Shown here: positions 29,767 to 37,343 of the stretch, in pieces
How the letters are laid out: every line of letters starts with the position of its first letter
Position numbering within the stretch: position 1 is the first letter of the stretch
Origin: Clostridia bacterium
GTDB taxonomy: Bacteria; Bacillota; Clostridia; Oscillospirales; CAG-272
NCBI GenBank assembly: GCA_017625935.1
Contig: JAGALA010000007.1
Span: 1-37,343 of the forward strand
DNA length: 37,343 nt
Reading direction: 5' to 3'
The notes under the pieces: generated by a model
What the model saw: the letters and a program-made list of their open reading frames with translations, nothing else
What the model was told of the DNA's origin: nothing
The model's database searches: none
Translations under genes and position numbers: made by a program

Positions 29767-32355
29767 TTACGTGATAATGTAATAAAGTCCCGTCGAAAGG
29801 TCATAAATCACTCTAAAGGTTGCATCCCACGATGTAACAACCGCTCCATCCTCAGGATTTATTATAAGTATTTGAATAGTTCTTATTTCTATTGTTGTTT
29901 TATCCGGTTGAATTATAGAGCTACCGCCTGTAGGGATTGATATTCCGACATATGAAGCATTCTTAGGCGTTACAATCGGTTCCTGAATTTGATAACATAC
30001 TCTGTCGTAAAAGCCAACCCATTCCAATGAATTTCTAAATCTATAATATACGTTATATTCAACTGTCGCATCAGAATATTCAACTGTTTCTGTTGTTACG
30101 GAATGCTTCTCTTGACAAACGAATGAGCAATTGCTACAAGCAACATCGTGTGAAACTCCTCCATTGCAATTTACTGACAACTCTGGCACATCACAATCAC
30201 AAATCAACAACACTGAAACATAGCATATTTCATTCGTATTTACAGTCGTTTGGTTTCCGTTTTCATCATAGATCGTGTAAGATTCACTCAAATCATTTTC
30301 TGTTGGGAATCCGCAATTCACAATATTGATACTATAGTATCCTGACAAAACAAACTCACACTCTAGTATTTCAACATTGTTAAACGGAGACCAAGAAGAC
30401 GCAATGACGTTTCCATTTGAATTAAGAATTTCGATATCCCAATCGGAAATTATATCAGTTGCCGAAGCCATCATTCCAAAGTCAAATTTTTCAAAAACTA
30501 AAGACAGCTTTATTTTTTGATTTTGTGAAAAATAATATTCTCCTATAGTCACAGTTTCACCCTCGGTAAAGGCATAACGCGCTAGACAATTTGTTCCGCT
30601 TGTAGCAACTGCTCCCTCTATATTTAGCAAACCCGCCCCCGAACCATATCTGAGGACTGGTGTAGCTGTTACACTTGAAGTACCTGATACATTATACAAG
30701 TAAGCATTTTGATTATTTTCAATTATGTCACTTGAAATATTGTCCGAATGCGCAGTAGTCAAAAGAATAGACTTTACAGCATCGGGGTTCCCTATCAAAC
30801 TGCTATTTTCTTTCATCATCAATGCAATCGTTGCCGCAACCATTGGTGCAGCAAAGCTCGTTCCACTAGTTCTATTCTCTGGGGTTCCAGAAGCATCCAA
30901 TAAATGTATATCTGTACCATAAGCAGCAATATCGGGTTTGTTTGCTAAATATGTTTCTTGTTCGAAGCAACTTGACGTTCTTAATTGTAATTCTCCATTT
31001 TCATTTGTTTGCCAATTCATATTTCCAACGGTAATTACATTATATGCTAAACCCGGAGATGTTACCAGAGACGTCGGATTTTTTTCAGCCTTATAATTAC
31101 CAGCTGATTTGACTATTGATACTCGATATTGTTCTATAATGCAATCTGCATATCTATCTAACCACGAATAATTACCATAAACTGAACCAAAACTCATATT
31201 AATAACCGATACGTTGTTTTCTAAGCACCACGCAATCGCTCTTTGAAATCCTTGATTACAATTATAATTGACATAATATACTGTAGCGTTTGGAGCCAAT
31301 CCTTTATATTTCACACCATCCGTTCGAGTCGCTTCGTTTCCACATATTATGCTAAGTACCGTTGTTGCATGCTTGCTTATTCCTGTGGTTTTTCCTTCTA
31401 CAGAATTTACAAAATTATAATTTTCAATCAGCTGCAAATTAGTTTTTCCCGAAAGATGAACGTTCGAATCATCACAATAAACCCCTAATATCGGAGTGTC
31501 TTCGATTTTATATTGATCCGGCACCTCTATAACTCCTATCTTTATGCCGGCGGCATCATAGCTTATTCCCTCTTTTTCCGTCATATGATATCCGGTGTTA
31601 TAGTCAAGATTTTCCGTTTGCTCTAATGTTTCTATTGTATCCAATACATACTTGGGCTCTGTATAGTATCCAATCTCTTTAACTTCACTTAATCTTGCCA
31701 ATGCGTAAATATATGATTTTTCACATTCTAATTGAACGTATGAAAGCATCTGATCAAAATAAATATTTCTGCATTTTTTTGTGTTTAATCTTTCCTCGAA
31801 GCGAGAATTAATAGCACCGTTCAAATACTCTCTTTTATCTCTCCACTGCGATAAAAATTGGGTTTGTTCTGAAATTCCAATAATTTCTTCAAACGGCATT
31901 CCAGCTTCAATGCACGTTTGTATTTCGCTTTCCGACATTACAGTTGATATGTTAGCTTTTTTAATCAACATTTGCGCTGTTTCAACATTTGTTGTTGCTT
32001 TTCTGCTTGATTCAAGACTTAACTCTTTAGCAAACGCTTCACTTTTATTTAATTTTTCTATTTTCGATGTAATTTGCGACTGAATATAACTTGACTCGGT
32101 TTCTGCTGTTATTGTTTCCCCAAGCTCGTTTGAAAGCACCGCATATACAGCTTCATCTCCAAGCTCGTTTAAGAAAATATATATAGGTATATACTCATCA
32201 TCAGCGGTATCGCTCATAACCTCTTTCAGTTCATCCGTTAGTTTATCCTGCGGATTGGTTACTGTTGAATTTGAATCAAGGGCGGATGCGAAAATTGTCA
32301 TTTGTGAAAGTAGCATTATAACTACGATAAATATCGCAAAAAATCTTTTCTTCAT
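29767..32355 (-). CDS. Secreted S8-family (subtilisin-like) serine protease, atypical
   Basis: 862 aa. Signal peptide ~1-25 (cut near FASA-LD), then a long helical N-terminal pro-region (~26-255). The S8 core runs ~270-540. His is H329 in SKHATTVLSI (HGTHVAG in classical members), the oxyanion Asn is N420 in KSAGN, and Ser is S500 in TSGTSFAAP. Where the catalytic Asp belongs (VIDTG), the sequence has IGVIEVPD, with E277. The C-terminal ~300 residues are beta-rich with a Cys cluster (CDCDVPELSVNC, CSNCSFVC) and no sortase motif. Codon and base use look more AT-rich than the flanking genes by eye. Operon with the downstream lipoprotein. Confidence 0.87.
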   Translation of the reverse strand: MKKRFFAIFIVVIMLLSQMTIFASALDSNSTVTNPQDKLTDELKEVMSDTADDEYIPIYIFLNELGDEAVYAVLSNELGETITAETESSYIQSQITSKIEKLNKSEAFAKELSLESSRKATTNVETAQMLIKKANISTVMSESEIQTCIEAGMPFEEIIGISEQTQFLSQWRDKREYLNGAINSRFEERLNTKKCRNIYFDQMLSYVQLECEKSYIYALARLSEVKEIGYYTEPKYVLDTIETLEQTENLDYNTGYHMTEKEGISYDAAGIKIGVIEVPDQYKIEDTPILGVYCDDSNVHLSGKTNLQLIENYNFVNSVEGKTTGISKHATTVLSIICGNEATRTDGVKYKGLAPNATVYYVNYNCNQGFQRAIAWCLENNVSVINMSFGSVYGNYSWLDRYADCIIEQYRVSIVKSAGNYKAEKNPTSLVTSPGLAYNVITVGNMNWQTNENGELQLRTSSCFEQETYLANKPDIAAYGTDIHLLDASGTPENRTSGTSFAAPMVAATIALMMKENSSLIGNPDAVKSILLTTAHSDNISSDIIENNQNAYLYNVSGTSSVTATPVLRYGSGAGLLNIEGAVATSGTNCLARYAFTEGETVTIGEYYFSQNQKIKLSLVFEKFDFGMMASATDIISDWDIEILNSNGNVIASSWSPFNNVEILECEFVLSGYYSINIVNCGFPTENDLSESYTIYDENGNQTTVNTNEICYVSVLLICDCDVPELSVNCNGGVSHDVACSNCSFVCQEKHSVTTETVEYSDATVEYNVYYRFRNSLEWVGFYDRVCYQIQEPIVTPKNASYVGISIPTGGSSIIQPDKTTIEIRTIQILIINPEDGAVVTSWDATFRVIYDLSTGLYYIIT

Positions 32356-32384
32356 AATTTTTCTCCTTTTCGGTTTTTGTCATT

Positions 32385-32426
32385 CTAAGATAAAAAATCG
32401 GTGTGTTTCTTAACAAAATAACCCAT
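32385..32426 (-). CDS. 13-residue mini-ORF upstream of the S8 protease
   Basis: MGYFVKKHTDFLS, starting 6 bases after a strong GGAGGAG (32439-32433) and ending 29 bp before the protease start. It is too short to judge from composition; the ribosome binding site is the only support. It could be a leader peptide coupling translation to the protease gene, a small secreted or signalling peptide, or chance. Confidence 0.35.
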   Translation of the reverse strand: MGYFVKKHTDFLS

Positions 32427-32836
32427 TGGCTTCTCCTCCGTTTTTACTATTTTGAGATTGTCTCTATAAATAAAGACAATTCAAAATTCATTTTCCCTGC
32501 AAATTTTTCGAAATTTTTTCAAACTTTTTTATCCCTTCATATATGTAAACTCAATTTTTGATAAAAAAGTTTTAATTTTAAGAAATTTTTTTAAAATTTT
32601 TGAAAACTTAATTGCTTTTCTTATTTACTCACTACTATAAACTGAAAAAATTCAAAAAATTATTCAAATTCGGGGAATTTTTTTCAAAAAAACGGAGTTT
32701 CTGCGTTTTGCACAAAAGCACATTTGTGCAAGGAGCTTTTGAAAACAGATTTTTGTGCATTTTGACAGCGGTGTGATTTGTGACTTCAACCTAATTATGA
32801 GTTTTTCTTTTCTTAATCCTTTCTTATTATACAAGC
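32427..32836. other. AT-rich gene-free stretch with hairpins
   Basis: No gene is supported here. It is full of A- and T-runs. Two hairpins stand out: ATTGTCT/AGACAAT (32457-32480), just upstream of the mini-ORF and possibly an operator or leader stem, and TTGCACAAA/TTTGTGCAA (32708-32731, 9-bp stem, 6-base loop). The S8 operon promoter presumably lies in this stretch, but no clean hexamer pair with 17-bp spacing was found. Confidence 0.5.
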
Positions 32837-32945
32837 AAAAATAGCATATGATCGGTAAAACGCCGTTCATATGCTATCATTTTTATTAAACCGAGGTAAT
32901 TTTGATAAGCATTTTTGCGCGCTGTATTACCGATTTGTTTCTCTC
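32837..32945 (-). ncRNA. Candidate small RNA with own promoter and terminator
   Basis: A strong minus-strand promoter starts transcription near 32945. About 70 nt on, a hairpin ATAGCATATGA/TCATATGCTAT (32877-32867 with 32851-32841) with an inner CGG/CCG pair is followed by TTTTT. No ORF with a ribosome binding site fits between. The 5' segment ATCGGTAA (32934-32927) can pair with TTACCGAT (32858-32851) in the terminator hairpin, allowing an alternative fold. It may be a stand-alone sRNA or an attenuated leader. Confidence 0.45.
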
Positions 32946-32951
32946 AATTTT

Positions 32952-32981
32952 ATTATACAGTGCCAAAAATATGCTTGTCAA
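32952..32981 (-). promoter_or_regulatory. Promoter of the small RNA candidate
   Basis: On the minus strand, TTGACA (32981-32976) and TATAAT (32957-32952), both consensus, with an 18-bp spacer. Confidence 0.7.
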
Positions 32982-33019
32982 CGATTTGGGAAAAATATCA
33001 CCTAACTGTCACAATAATT

Positions 33020-34408
33020 TCATATAACCGTTTTTTTCTTAGGTATATATTTGCCGCTTAGGTAGTAAACGAGGAACACGGCAAAGAGGACCAAATTGTG
33101 CAAAATCATACACGCCCAGGCGGATATTAGTCCGTAGGAGCAGATTTGGGTTAGGATAAACGTGCCAAGAATACGCACGCCCCACATACCGACGAGGTTG
33201 GTGACAAAGGGCATTTTTGTCTTTCCCATTCCCTGCATCATTCCCTCGATTACTATTGAAATTCCGTAAAACGGCTCGGAAAGCGCAACCATACGAAGAA
33301 CCGTTGTGCCAAGGGAAATTACCGCCGAGTCGTGCGAGAAGAGCGAAACGAGGTTGGGGGCGAAAACAAAAAGGAGCGAGCCCGACACTACCATAAGCGT
33401 AGCCTCGATAAATATAATCATTCTTGAAAGCTGCTTGATTTTTGTCCTGTTATCAGCACCGAGGGCGTTGCCCGAAAGTGTAGCGGATGCACTTTGCATA
33501 CCGTAGCCCGGGACGTAAAAGGCGGACTCAACCGTATTTGCAACCGTGTGTGCCGCCGTGGCAATTCCGCCGAGGGAATTTATCATTGTGGCAAAAACAA
33601 CGTAGCCAAGCGAGGTGCCAAAGCGTTGGAGCGCGTTTGGAAACGCCACGCGCAAGCACTCCCTTAATATTTCCTTGTTTGGCTTTATGCTCTGTCCGCG
33701 CGGGGAAATTTCCTTATGCTCATACAGCGCGCGAGTGATAAGAATACCGCCAAGGGCAAAGGAAACCGCACTTGCAATAGATGCACCGATAACGCCGAGT
33801 CCTGCACCCGGCACGAAAATAAAGATGCCGCAAAAATATATAATTCTCGTTTCAAAAATCAGGAAAAAGTTGAGGAAAATATTAACGATATTTACCAAAA
33901 CTCCGACACGCATCGGGGTTTTTGTGTCCCCTGCTGAGCGAAGCACCGCACCGAAAATTATGCTTGCGGCACGAAAGAGCATCGGCGTATATAAAATAAA
34001 AAAGTAAATTCCCGCGGTTTTTCTAAGGCTCGGCTCAACGCGCATAAGCACAGGCACTATCGGGCTTATGGCAAGTGTAATAACCGTAAAGGCAATACCA
34101 ACGACCAAAACGGCAAAAACCGCCTGACCGCTTCCCCGTTTTGCTTTTTCGTCATTGCCTGCTCCGCGCGATTGCGAAATAAATGCAAGGAAGCCGACAC
34201 CGATTGCCGAAACCGTGCTGCCGACAAGCCAATTGACGGTTGTTGTTGAACCGACCGCCGCCGTTGCCGCCGTGCCGAGCAAGCCTACCATTGCGGTATC
34301 GACATACTGAACCGCGGTGTGAAGCAGCTGCTCAAGCATCGTTGGCCAAGCAAGGGCAAATATGGCAGGAAAAAGCTTCCAGGGTAAGCGCTTAATAAGC
34401 TTAATCAT
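33020..34408 (-). CDS. MATE-family efflux transporter
   Basis: 462 aa with about twelve hydrophobic segments in two similar halves, as in MatE (PF01554). The N-terminal half shows 'FALAWPTMLEQLLHTAVQYVDTAMVGLLG' spread over ~17-45; the equivalent in the second half is 'LRVAFPNALQRFGTSLGYVVFATMINSLG'. Such pumps export cationic drugs or metabolites using Na+ or H+ gradients; the substrate is unknown. The start overlaps the stop of the DUF3737 gene by 8 bp, so the two are translationally coupled. The nearby divergent TetR gene is a likely regulator. Confidence 0.92.
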   Translation of the reverse strand: MIKLIKRLPWKLFPAIFALAWPTMLEQLLHTAVQYVDTAMVGLLGTAATAAVGSTTTVNWLVGSTVSAIGVGFLAFISQSRGAGNDEKAKRGSGQAVFAVLVVGIAFTVITLAISPIVPVLMRVEPSLRKTAGIYFFILYTPMLFRAASIIFGAVLRSAGDTKTPMRVGVLVNIVNIFLNFFLIFETRIIYFCGIFIFVPGAGLGVIGASIASAVSFALGGILITRALYEHKEISPRGQSIKPNKEILRECLRVAFPNALQRFGTSLGYVVFATMINSLGGIATAAHTVANTVESAFYVPGYGMQSASATLSGNALGADNRTKIKQLSRMIIFIEATLMVVSGSLLFVFAPNLVSLFSHDSAVISLGTTVLRMVALSEPFYGISIVIEGMMQGMGKTKMPFVTNLVGMWGVRILGTFILTQICSYGLISAWACMILHNLVLFAVFLVYYLSGKYIPKKKTVI

Positions 34409-35249
34409 TTTTTCCCTCTTTTAATATAATCTTGCATTTGAAATTTTTGTAATCTTTTATAACTTTTTTTGCATTTTTTGCGATAATTTTGCCTTTTTTG
34501 GGATTCTTTATACTGAGAAGGCAAGTTGAAACGGTGGCATTTACCTCGCTTCTTTCAAACGCGAGGTCGCACTCGTGCATTTCGCAGTTTATGAGCTTTA
34601 GCCCCTTGGCATAGCAAAGCGGCTGAGTGCCTACAATCACACAGTTTTCAAGCGTGAGATTTTTGGAATACCACCCGAGGTACTCGCCCTTTATATAAGA
34701 ATTTTTCACGTATACGTTTTCAGCGTGCCAAAATGCATCCTTTGTATCAAGGCGGCAATTTTCAAATTTTGCGTTCTTTACGTACTGAAACGAATATTTG
34801 CCCGAAAAGGTAACATCATTCATTTGAATGTTTTTTGACCTTGCCATAAAGTATTCACCCGATAGCTCGGAGCTTTCAACCTTCACCCCTTGGCAGTCCC
34901 AGCCGCACTCACTTGATGCGAGCTTGGAGTGCAAAATTAAAACTCTCTTACATTCGCGCATAGCCTTTGGAGAATATAATTCCGTGTTTACAATTTCAAC
35001 GTCCTGTGAATACCATATGGGTGCGCGTGATGCTTCTTCAAGCCTGCTGTCGATAATTTTCACGCACTTGTCGTGCCAAAACGGATACCTGAGCTTGAAA
35101 ATGCATCCCTGTGCTACTATATTTTTGCTTTCCTTAAGCGCGCTTTCACCGTCAAGCTCACCCTCAAAGGTGCAATACTTAAGTGTTAAGTTCTCGCTTT
35201 CGTAAAGCGCGCGCTCGTTATCAAAGCTTTTGTTTTCGATAATTTTCAT
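34401..35249 (-). CDS. DUF3737-family right-handed beta-helix protein
   Basis: 282 aa. The whole protein is a ladder of ~20-residue rungs of the form 'ENLTLKYCTFEGE', 'KNIQMNDVTFSGKYSF', 'KNLTLENCVIVG', typical of DUF3737 (PF12541). No signal peptide. Function unknown for the family. Its coupling to a MATE exporter and divergence from a TetR regulator suggest a role linked to export or stress, which is inference. GAGGG precedes the start; the promoter is at 35283-35311. Confidence 0.85.
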   Translation of the reverse strand: MKIIENKSFDNERALYESENLTLKYCTFEGELDGESALKESKNIVAQGCIFKLRYPFWHDKCVKIIDSRLEEASRAPIWYSQDVEIVNTELYSPKAMRECKRVLILHSKLASSECGWDCQGVKVESSELSGEYFMARSKNIQMNDVTFSGKYSFQYVKNAKFENCRLDTKDAFWHAENVYVKNSYIKGEYLGWYSKNLTLENCVIVGTQPLCYAKGLKLINCEMHECDLAFERSEVNATVSTCLLSIKNPKKGKIIAKNAKKVIKDYKNFKCKIILKEGKND

Positions 35250-35282
35250 ATGCCCTCGCTTGGTGTTTTTTAGTCCTATATG

Positions 35283-35311
35283 ATTATAGCATAGTTTATA
35301 AATCTTTGCAA
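35283..35311 (-). promoter_or_regulatory. Promoter of the DUF3737-MATE operon
   Basis: On the minus strand, TTGCAA (35311-35306) and TATAAT (35288-35283), 17-bp spacer, in the divergent region shared with the TetR gene. Confidence 0.78.
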
Positions 35312-35393
35312 TAATTCTCTATATTTTGGGTAAATAGGTGATAAAATAAATCAGAAAAATGTCGCTTATGGCGGCAGCTGAGAAGGAGATAAA

Positions 35394-35939
35394 ATGGCGG
35401 TTTCAATTACAAAGCAATCAATAACGCTTGCCTTTTTCACACTTTTAGAGAGAAAGCCTTATAAAAAAATTACGGTTTCTGACGTTACCGACGAGGCAGG
35501 CGTTAACAGAATGACATTTTACTATCATTTTAAGGACATCGACGATTTGGTAATCAAAAAGGTCGAGGAAACAGTCCTTGATATATGCAAAAAAGCCACA
35601 CTCTCGGGAGATTGCTCATCGGCTTATTTAGATGCGTTTTTGACCGCGGAGCGTAACGGGGAGCTTGTAAAAAAGATTGTACCCGAGTTCGATATGCGCC
35701 GTCTTATTTCATTCCTTTCTCCGCTTGCCCGTAAGATTGCGGAGCATTCCGTAGAGCTGCGCGTGGGTAACAAAATTTCAAGTGAAATGAAGAAAACGGT
35801 CATTCACTCCGTCGGGTGCTGTATGGTCGGCACCTTTGTCGAGTGGCTGAGCAGCGATATGAAAGATGACCCACGCAAGCTTGTTGGTGGACAAATTCAG
35901 TTTTTGGATGCGGCTTTACTCGCCGTTTCAAATAAATAA
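35394..35939 (+). CDS. TetR/AcrR-family transcriptional regulator
   Basis: 181 aa. The N-terminal helix-turn-helix is typical: 'ITLAFFTLLERKPYKKITVSDVTDEAGVNRMTFYYHFKDIDDL' spans ~9-52, with the recognition helix at NRMTFYYHF. The C-terminal ~120 residues are a helical ligand domain, close to the branch that includes DhaS-like regulators. It is divergent from DUF3737-MATE, which it probably represses until a ligand binds. RBS GAAGGAG. The next gene starts 28 bp downstream on the same strand. Confidence 0.9.
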   Translation: MAVSITKQSITLAFFTLLERKPYKKITVSDVTDEAGVNRMTFYYHFKDIDDLVIKKVEETVLDICKKATLSGDCSSAYLDAFLTAERNGELVKKIVPEFDMRRLISFLSPLARKIAEHSVELRVGNKISSEMKKTVIHSVGCCMVGTFVEWLSSDMKDDPRKLVGGQIQFLDAALLAVSNK

Positions 35940-35967
35940 TCAAATATCAATTTTATAGGAGGTACGT

Positions 35968-37188
35968 ATGAAAAGAATTTTATCAATCACCTTAGTATTA
36001 GCAATGCTTTTTTCTTGCTTTATGCTATTCTCCTGTGCTCCGTCTGAAAACGGCGAGGAGAAAGAAAAATCTACAAGAATGACTATCGACTTAAACCCGA
36101 GCGTTGAGTTTATGCTTGACGAGGAAAACAAGGTTGTTTCTGTCACCGCGCTTAACGATGACGGCGCAATTTTGATAGCGGGCGAGGTTTTCGTCGGACT
36201 CAGTGCTGAGGAGGCGAGCGCGCTTTTCGTGGAGCTTGCCGAAGAAATCGGCTACTTGGTTGACACGGAAGCTTTTGAAAACGAAATTAAGGTTTCAATT
36301 TCAGGCGCGACAAAGTACGCAAAGGATTTACGCGACAGCGTTAGCGCAAAAATTAATTCCAAGCTTGATGAGCTTGACGTTGATGCGGCGGTAAAGCAAA
36401 TTGAAGCAATGGCAGAGGATGAATTAAGGACGCTTATTGCAAAAAGCTCCACCTATACCGAAGAGGAGCTTGAGGGTATGAGCGAGGAGGAGCTATACAA
36501 TGCTCTTGCCCTATCCCGTACAGAAACCGCGCTTTTGCTCACAGAGGATTTAAGAAACGCTTACCTTGAGGCGAAGGAATATGAAATTGCCTTTGCAGAG
36601 CGCGAGGAAACAGCGAAAATCATTGACGGAATCAGCACGCTGCACGCGGCAATGAACACCGCATACAAGGCTGCACTCAATACCTACAAATCAGCTCTTG
36701 ACGAGATTGAGGCTCAAAGATACGATAAGCTAATCTCGCCCGAATCAAGCTATCAGCAAGCGCTCAACATCTTGCGCGACAAGAAGGCGCTCGTTATCGA
36801 AAAGAAGAACGAGCTTGCAGGCTTGGAGCTTGACAGCGCGGAATACGAGGCGAAGCTTGATGAGCTAAACGCGCTTGAAGCGCAGTACAGCGATGCTTAC
36901 GAAGCGCTCACCGAAATCGGCGAGGCGGTAAACGCGATAATCGATGCGCTCTTGGTTAAGCTGAGAGAGCTTGAAGCAGCACTCGTTGAAATCGAAAGCA
37001 GCTTCTCAAGCGATATTAAGTCAACGCTTGAGGCAAAAGCAAGCGAGATTGAGCTTGCGGTAAACGAATCAAAGGACTCCTTCTTTGAGAGCTTTGAGGC
37101 AGAGCATGGCGACGACATCAAGGCTATGGAAAATGCACTCATTCAAAGAAAGCAGGAATTAATACAGGCAAATGCAAAAGCGGAATAG
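35968..37188 (+). CDS. Lipoprotein with an RsgI-middle-like domain and coiled coil
   Basis: 406 aa. Lipoprotein signal peptide with lipobox LFSC (C23). Residues ~37-115 resemble the extracytoplasmic middle domain of RsgI-type anti-sigma factors: 'TIDLNPSVEFMLDEENKVVS' is close to their VNPS motif, followed by 'ALNDDG' and 'EEASALFVELAEEIGYL'. In RsgI proteins this domain cleaves itself between Asn and Pro; the equivalent here would be N43-P44. Residues ~120-400 are acidic, Ala/Glu/Leu-rich and probably a long coiled coil. There is no cytoplasmic anti-sigma domain, no transmembrane helix beyond the signal, and no sigma factor nearby. AGGAGGT precedes ATG; it probably shares a transcript with the TetR gene. 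Confidence 0.78.
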   Translation: MKRILSITLVLAMLFSCFMLFSCAPSENGEEKEKSTRMTIDLNPSVEFMLDEENKVVSVTALNDDGAILIAGEVFVGLSAEEASALFVELAEEIGYLVDTEAFENEIKVSISGATKYAKDLRDSVSAKINSKLDELDVDAAVKQIEAMAEDELRTLIAKSSTYTEEELEGMSEEELYNALALSRTETALLLTEDLRNAYLEAKEYEIAFAEREETAKIIDGISTLHAAMNTAYKAALNTYKSALDEIEAQRYDKLISPESSYQQALNILRDKKALVIEKKNELAGLELDSAEYEAKLDELNALEAQYSDAYEALTEIGEAVNAIIDALLVKLRELEAALVEIESSFSSDIKSTLEAKASEIELAVNESKDSFFESFEAEHGDDIKAMENALIQRKQELIQANAKAE

Positions 37189-37203
37189 CTTACACTACAA
37201 ATA

Positions 37204-37335
37204 GGGTGACACATTAAGGCACAACCATAAACCACAAAAAGAGAAAAACTACCTATATACGGTATCGTTTGAAAAATAAGGTTGAAAAGCTCCGCTTTTC
37301 TTCGTTATTGTGGTTTATTATCGCCGATTTTTGCT
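37204..37335. repeat. Right copy of the window-end inverted repeat
   Basis: The reverse complement of 72-245 without the 43-bp insertion, starting 15 bp after the lipoprotein stop codon. It has the same AAACCACAA/TTGTGGTTT bounded core (37229-37317). It carries GTTT once at the place where the left copy has the hairpin insert. Confidence 0.8.
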
Positions 37336-37343
37336 CTACCGTA

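Noticed and set aside
1..37343. Whole window as a composite transposon bounded by inverted repeats
   Set aside because: The interior is ordinary chromosomal housekeeping content (valS, fumC, tRNA-Glu), and no transposase or target duplication is seen; a repeat at the assembly breaks is simpler.

Overview
The window looks like a piece of an uncultured gut-type Clostridia (Bacillota) genome. The evidence is AGGAGG-type ribosome binding sites, sigma-A promoters with 17-bp spacers, a T-box in front of valS, rubrerythrin and a ferredoxin-thioredoxin-reductase-like protein, BspA-type leucine-rich-repeat surface proteins, and many small intergenic hairpins. No phage, plasmid or CRISPR genes were seen. 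Both ends of the window lie in copies of one ~130-bp repeat in inverted orientation, which is how a metagenomic contig often stops.

Layout. 1-1340: left repeat copy (carrying an extra 39-bp hairpin insert) and a membrane-anchored LRR protein. 1347-4340: valS on the minus strand with T-box leader and promoter. 4376-5510: a hairpin array, a YwaF/TMEM164-like membrane protein and a divergent promoter pair. 5511-8400: an ADP-ribosylglycohydrolase-family gene overlapping a GH27 alpha-galactosidase-like gene. 8451-10616: tRNA-Glu(CTC), then a pair of direct repeats that begin inside the tRNA 3' end and flank a four-helix-bundle (S23) gene and a CapA-like gene. 10623-17656: three large secreted minus-strand proteins, at least two with BspA-like repeats, sharing one C-terminal domain. 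17661-24640: a divergent glycan locus, with a nucleoside-hydrolase-like gene one way and GH3, amidohydrolase, beta-propeller glycosidase and GH42 the other way. 24688-27400: a glycosidase-like remnant, malic enzyme and fumarase. 27449-28707: FTR-like protein, thioredoxin and rubrerythrin. 28714-33019: lipoprotein, S8 protease and an AT-rich gene-free stretch with a small-RNA candidate. 33020-37188: MATE transporter, DUF3737, TetR regulator and a lipoprotein with an RsgI-middle-like domain. 37204-37343: right repeat copy.

How the genes fit together. The glycosidases have no signal peptides, so they probably finish degradation of imported plant oligosaccharides (alpha-galactosides, xylosides, beta-galactosides); no transporter is in the window. 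fumC and malic enzyme would take fumarate to malate to pyruvate. The FTR-like/Trx/Rbr operon is an anaerobe's thiol and peroxide defence. The secreted LRR proteins, S8 protease and lipoproteins form an envelope-facing set.

The least explained items are the arrays of tiny hairpins with trinucleotide loops separated by a locus-specific 7-mer, the tRNA-anchored repeat-flanked cassette, the shared C-terminal domain of the three secreted proteins, the RsgI-like lipoprotein lacking an anti-sigma domain, and the S8 protease with Glu where the catalytic Asp should be.
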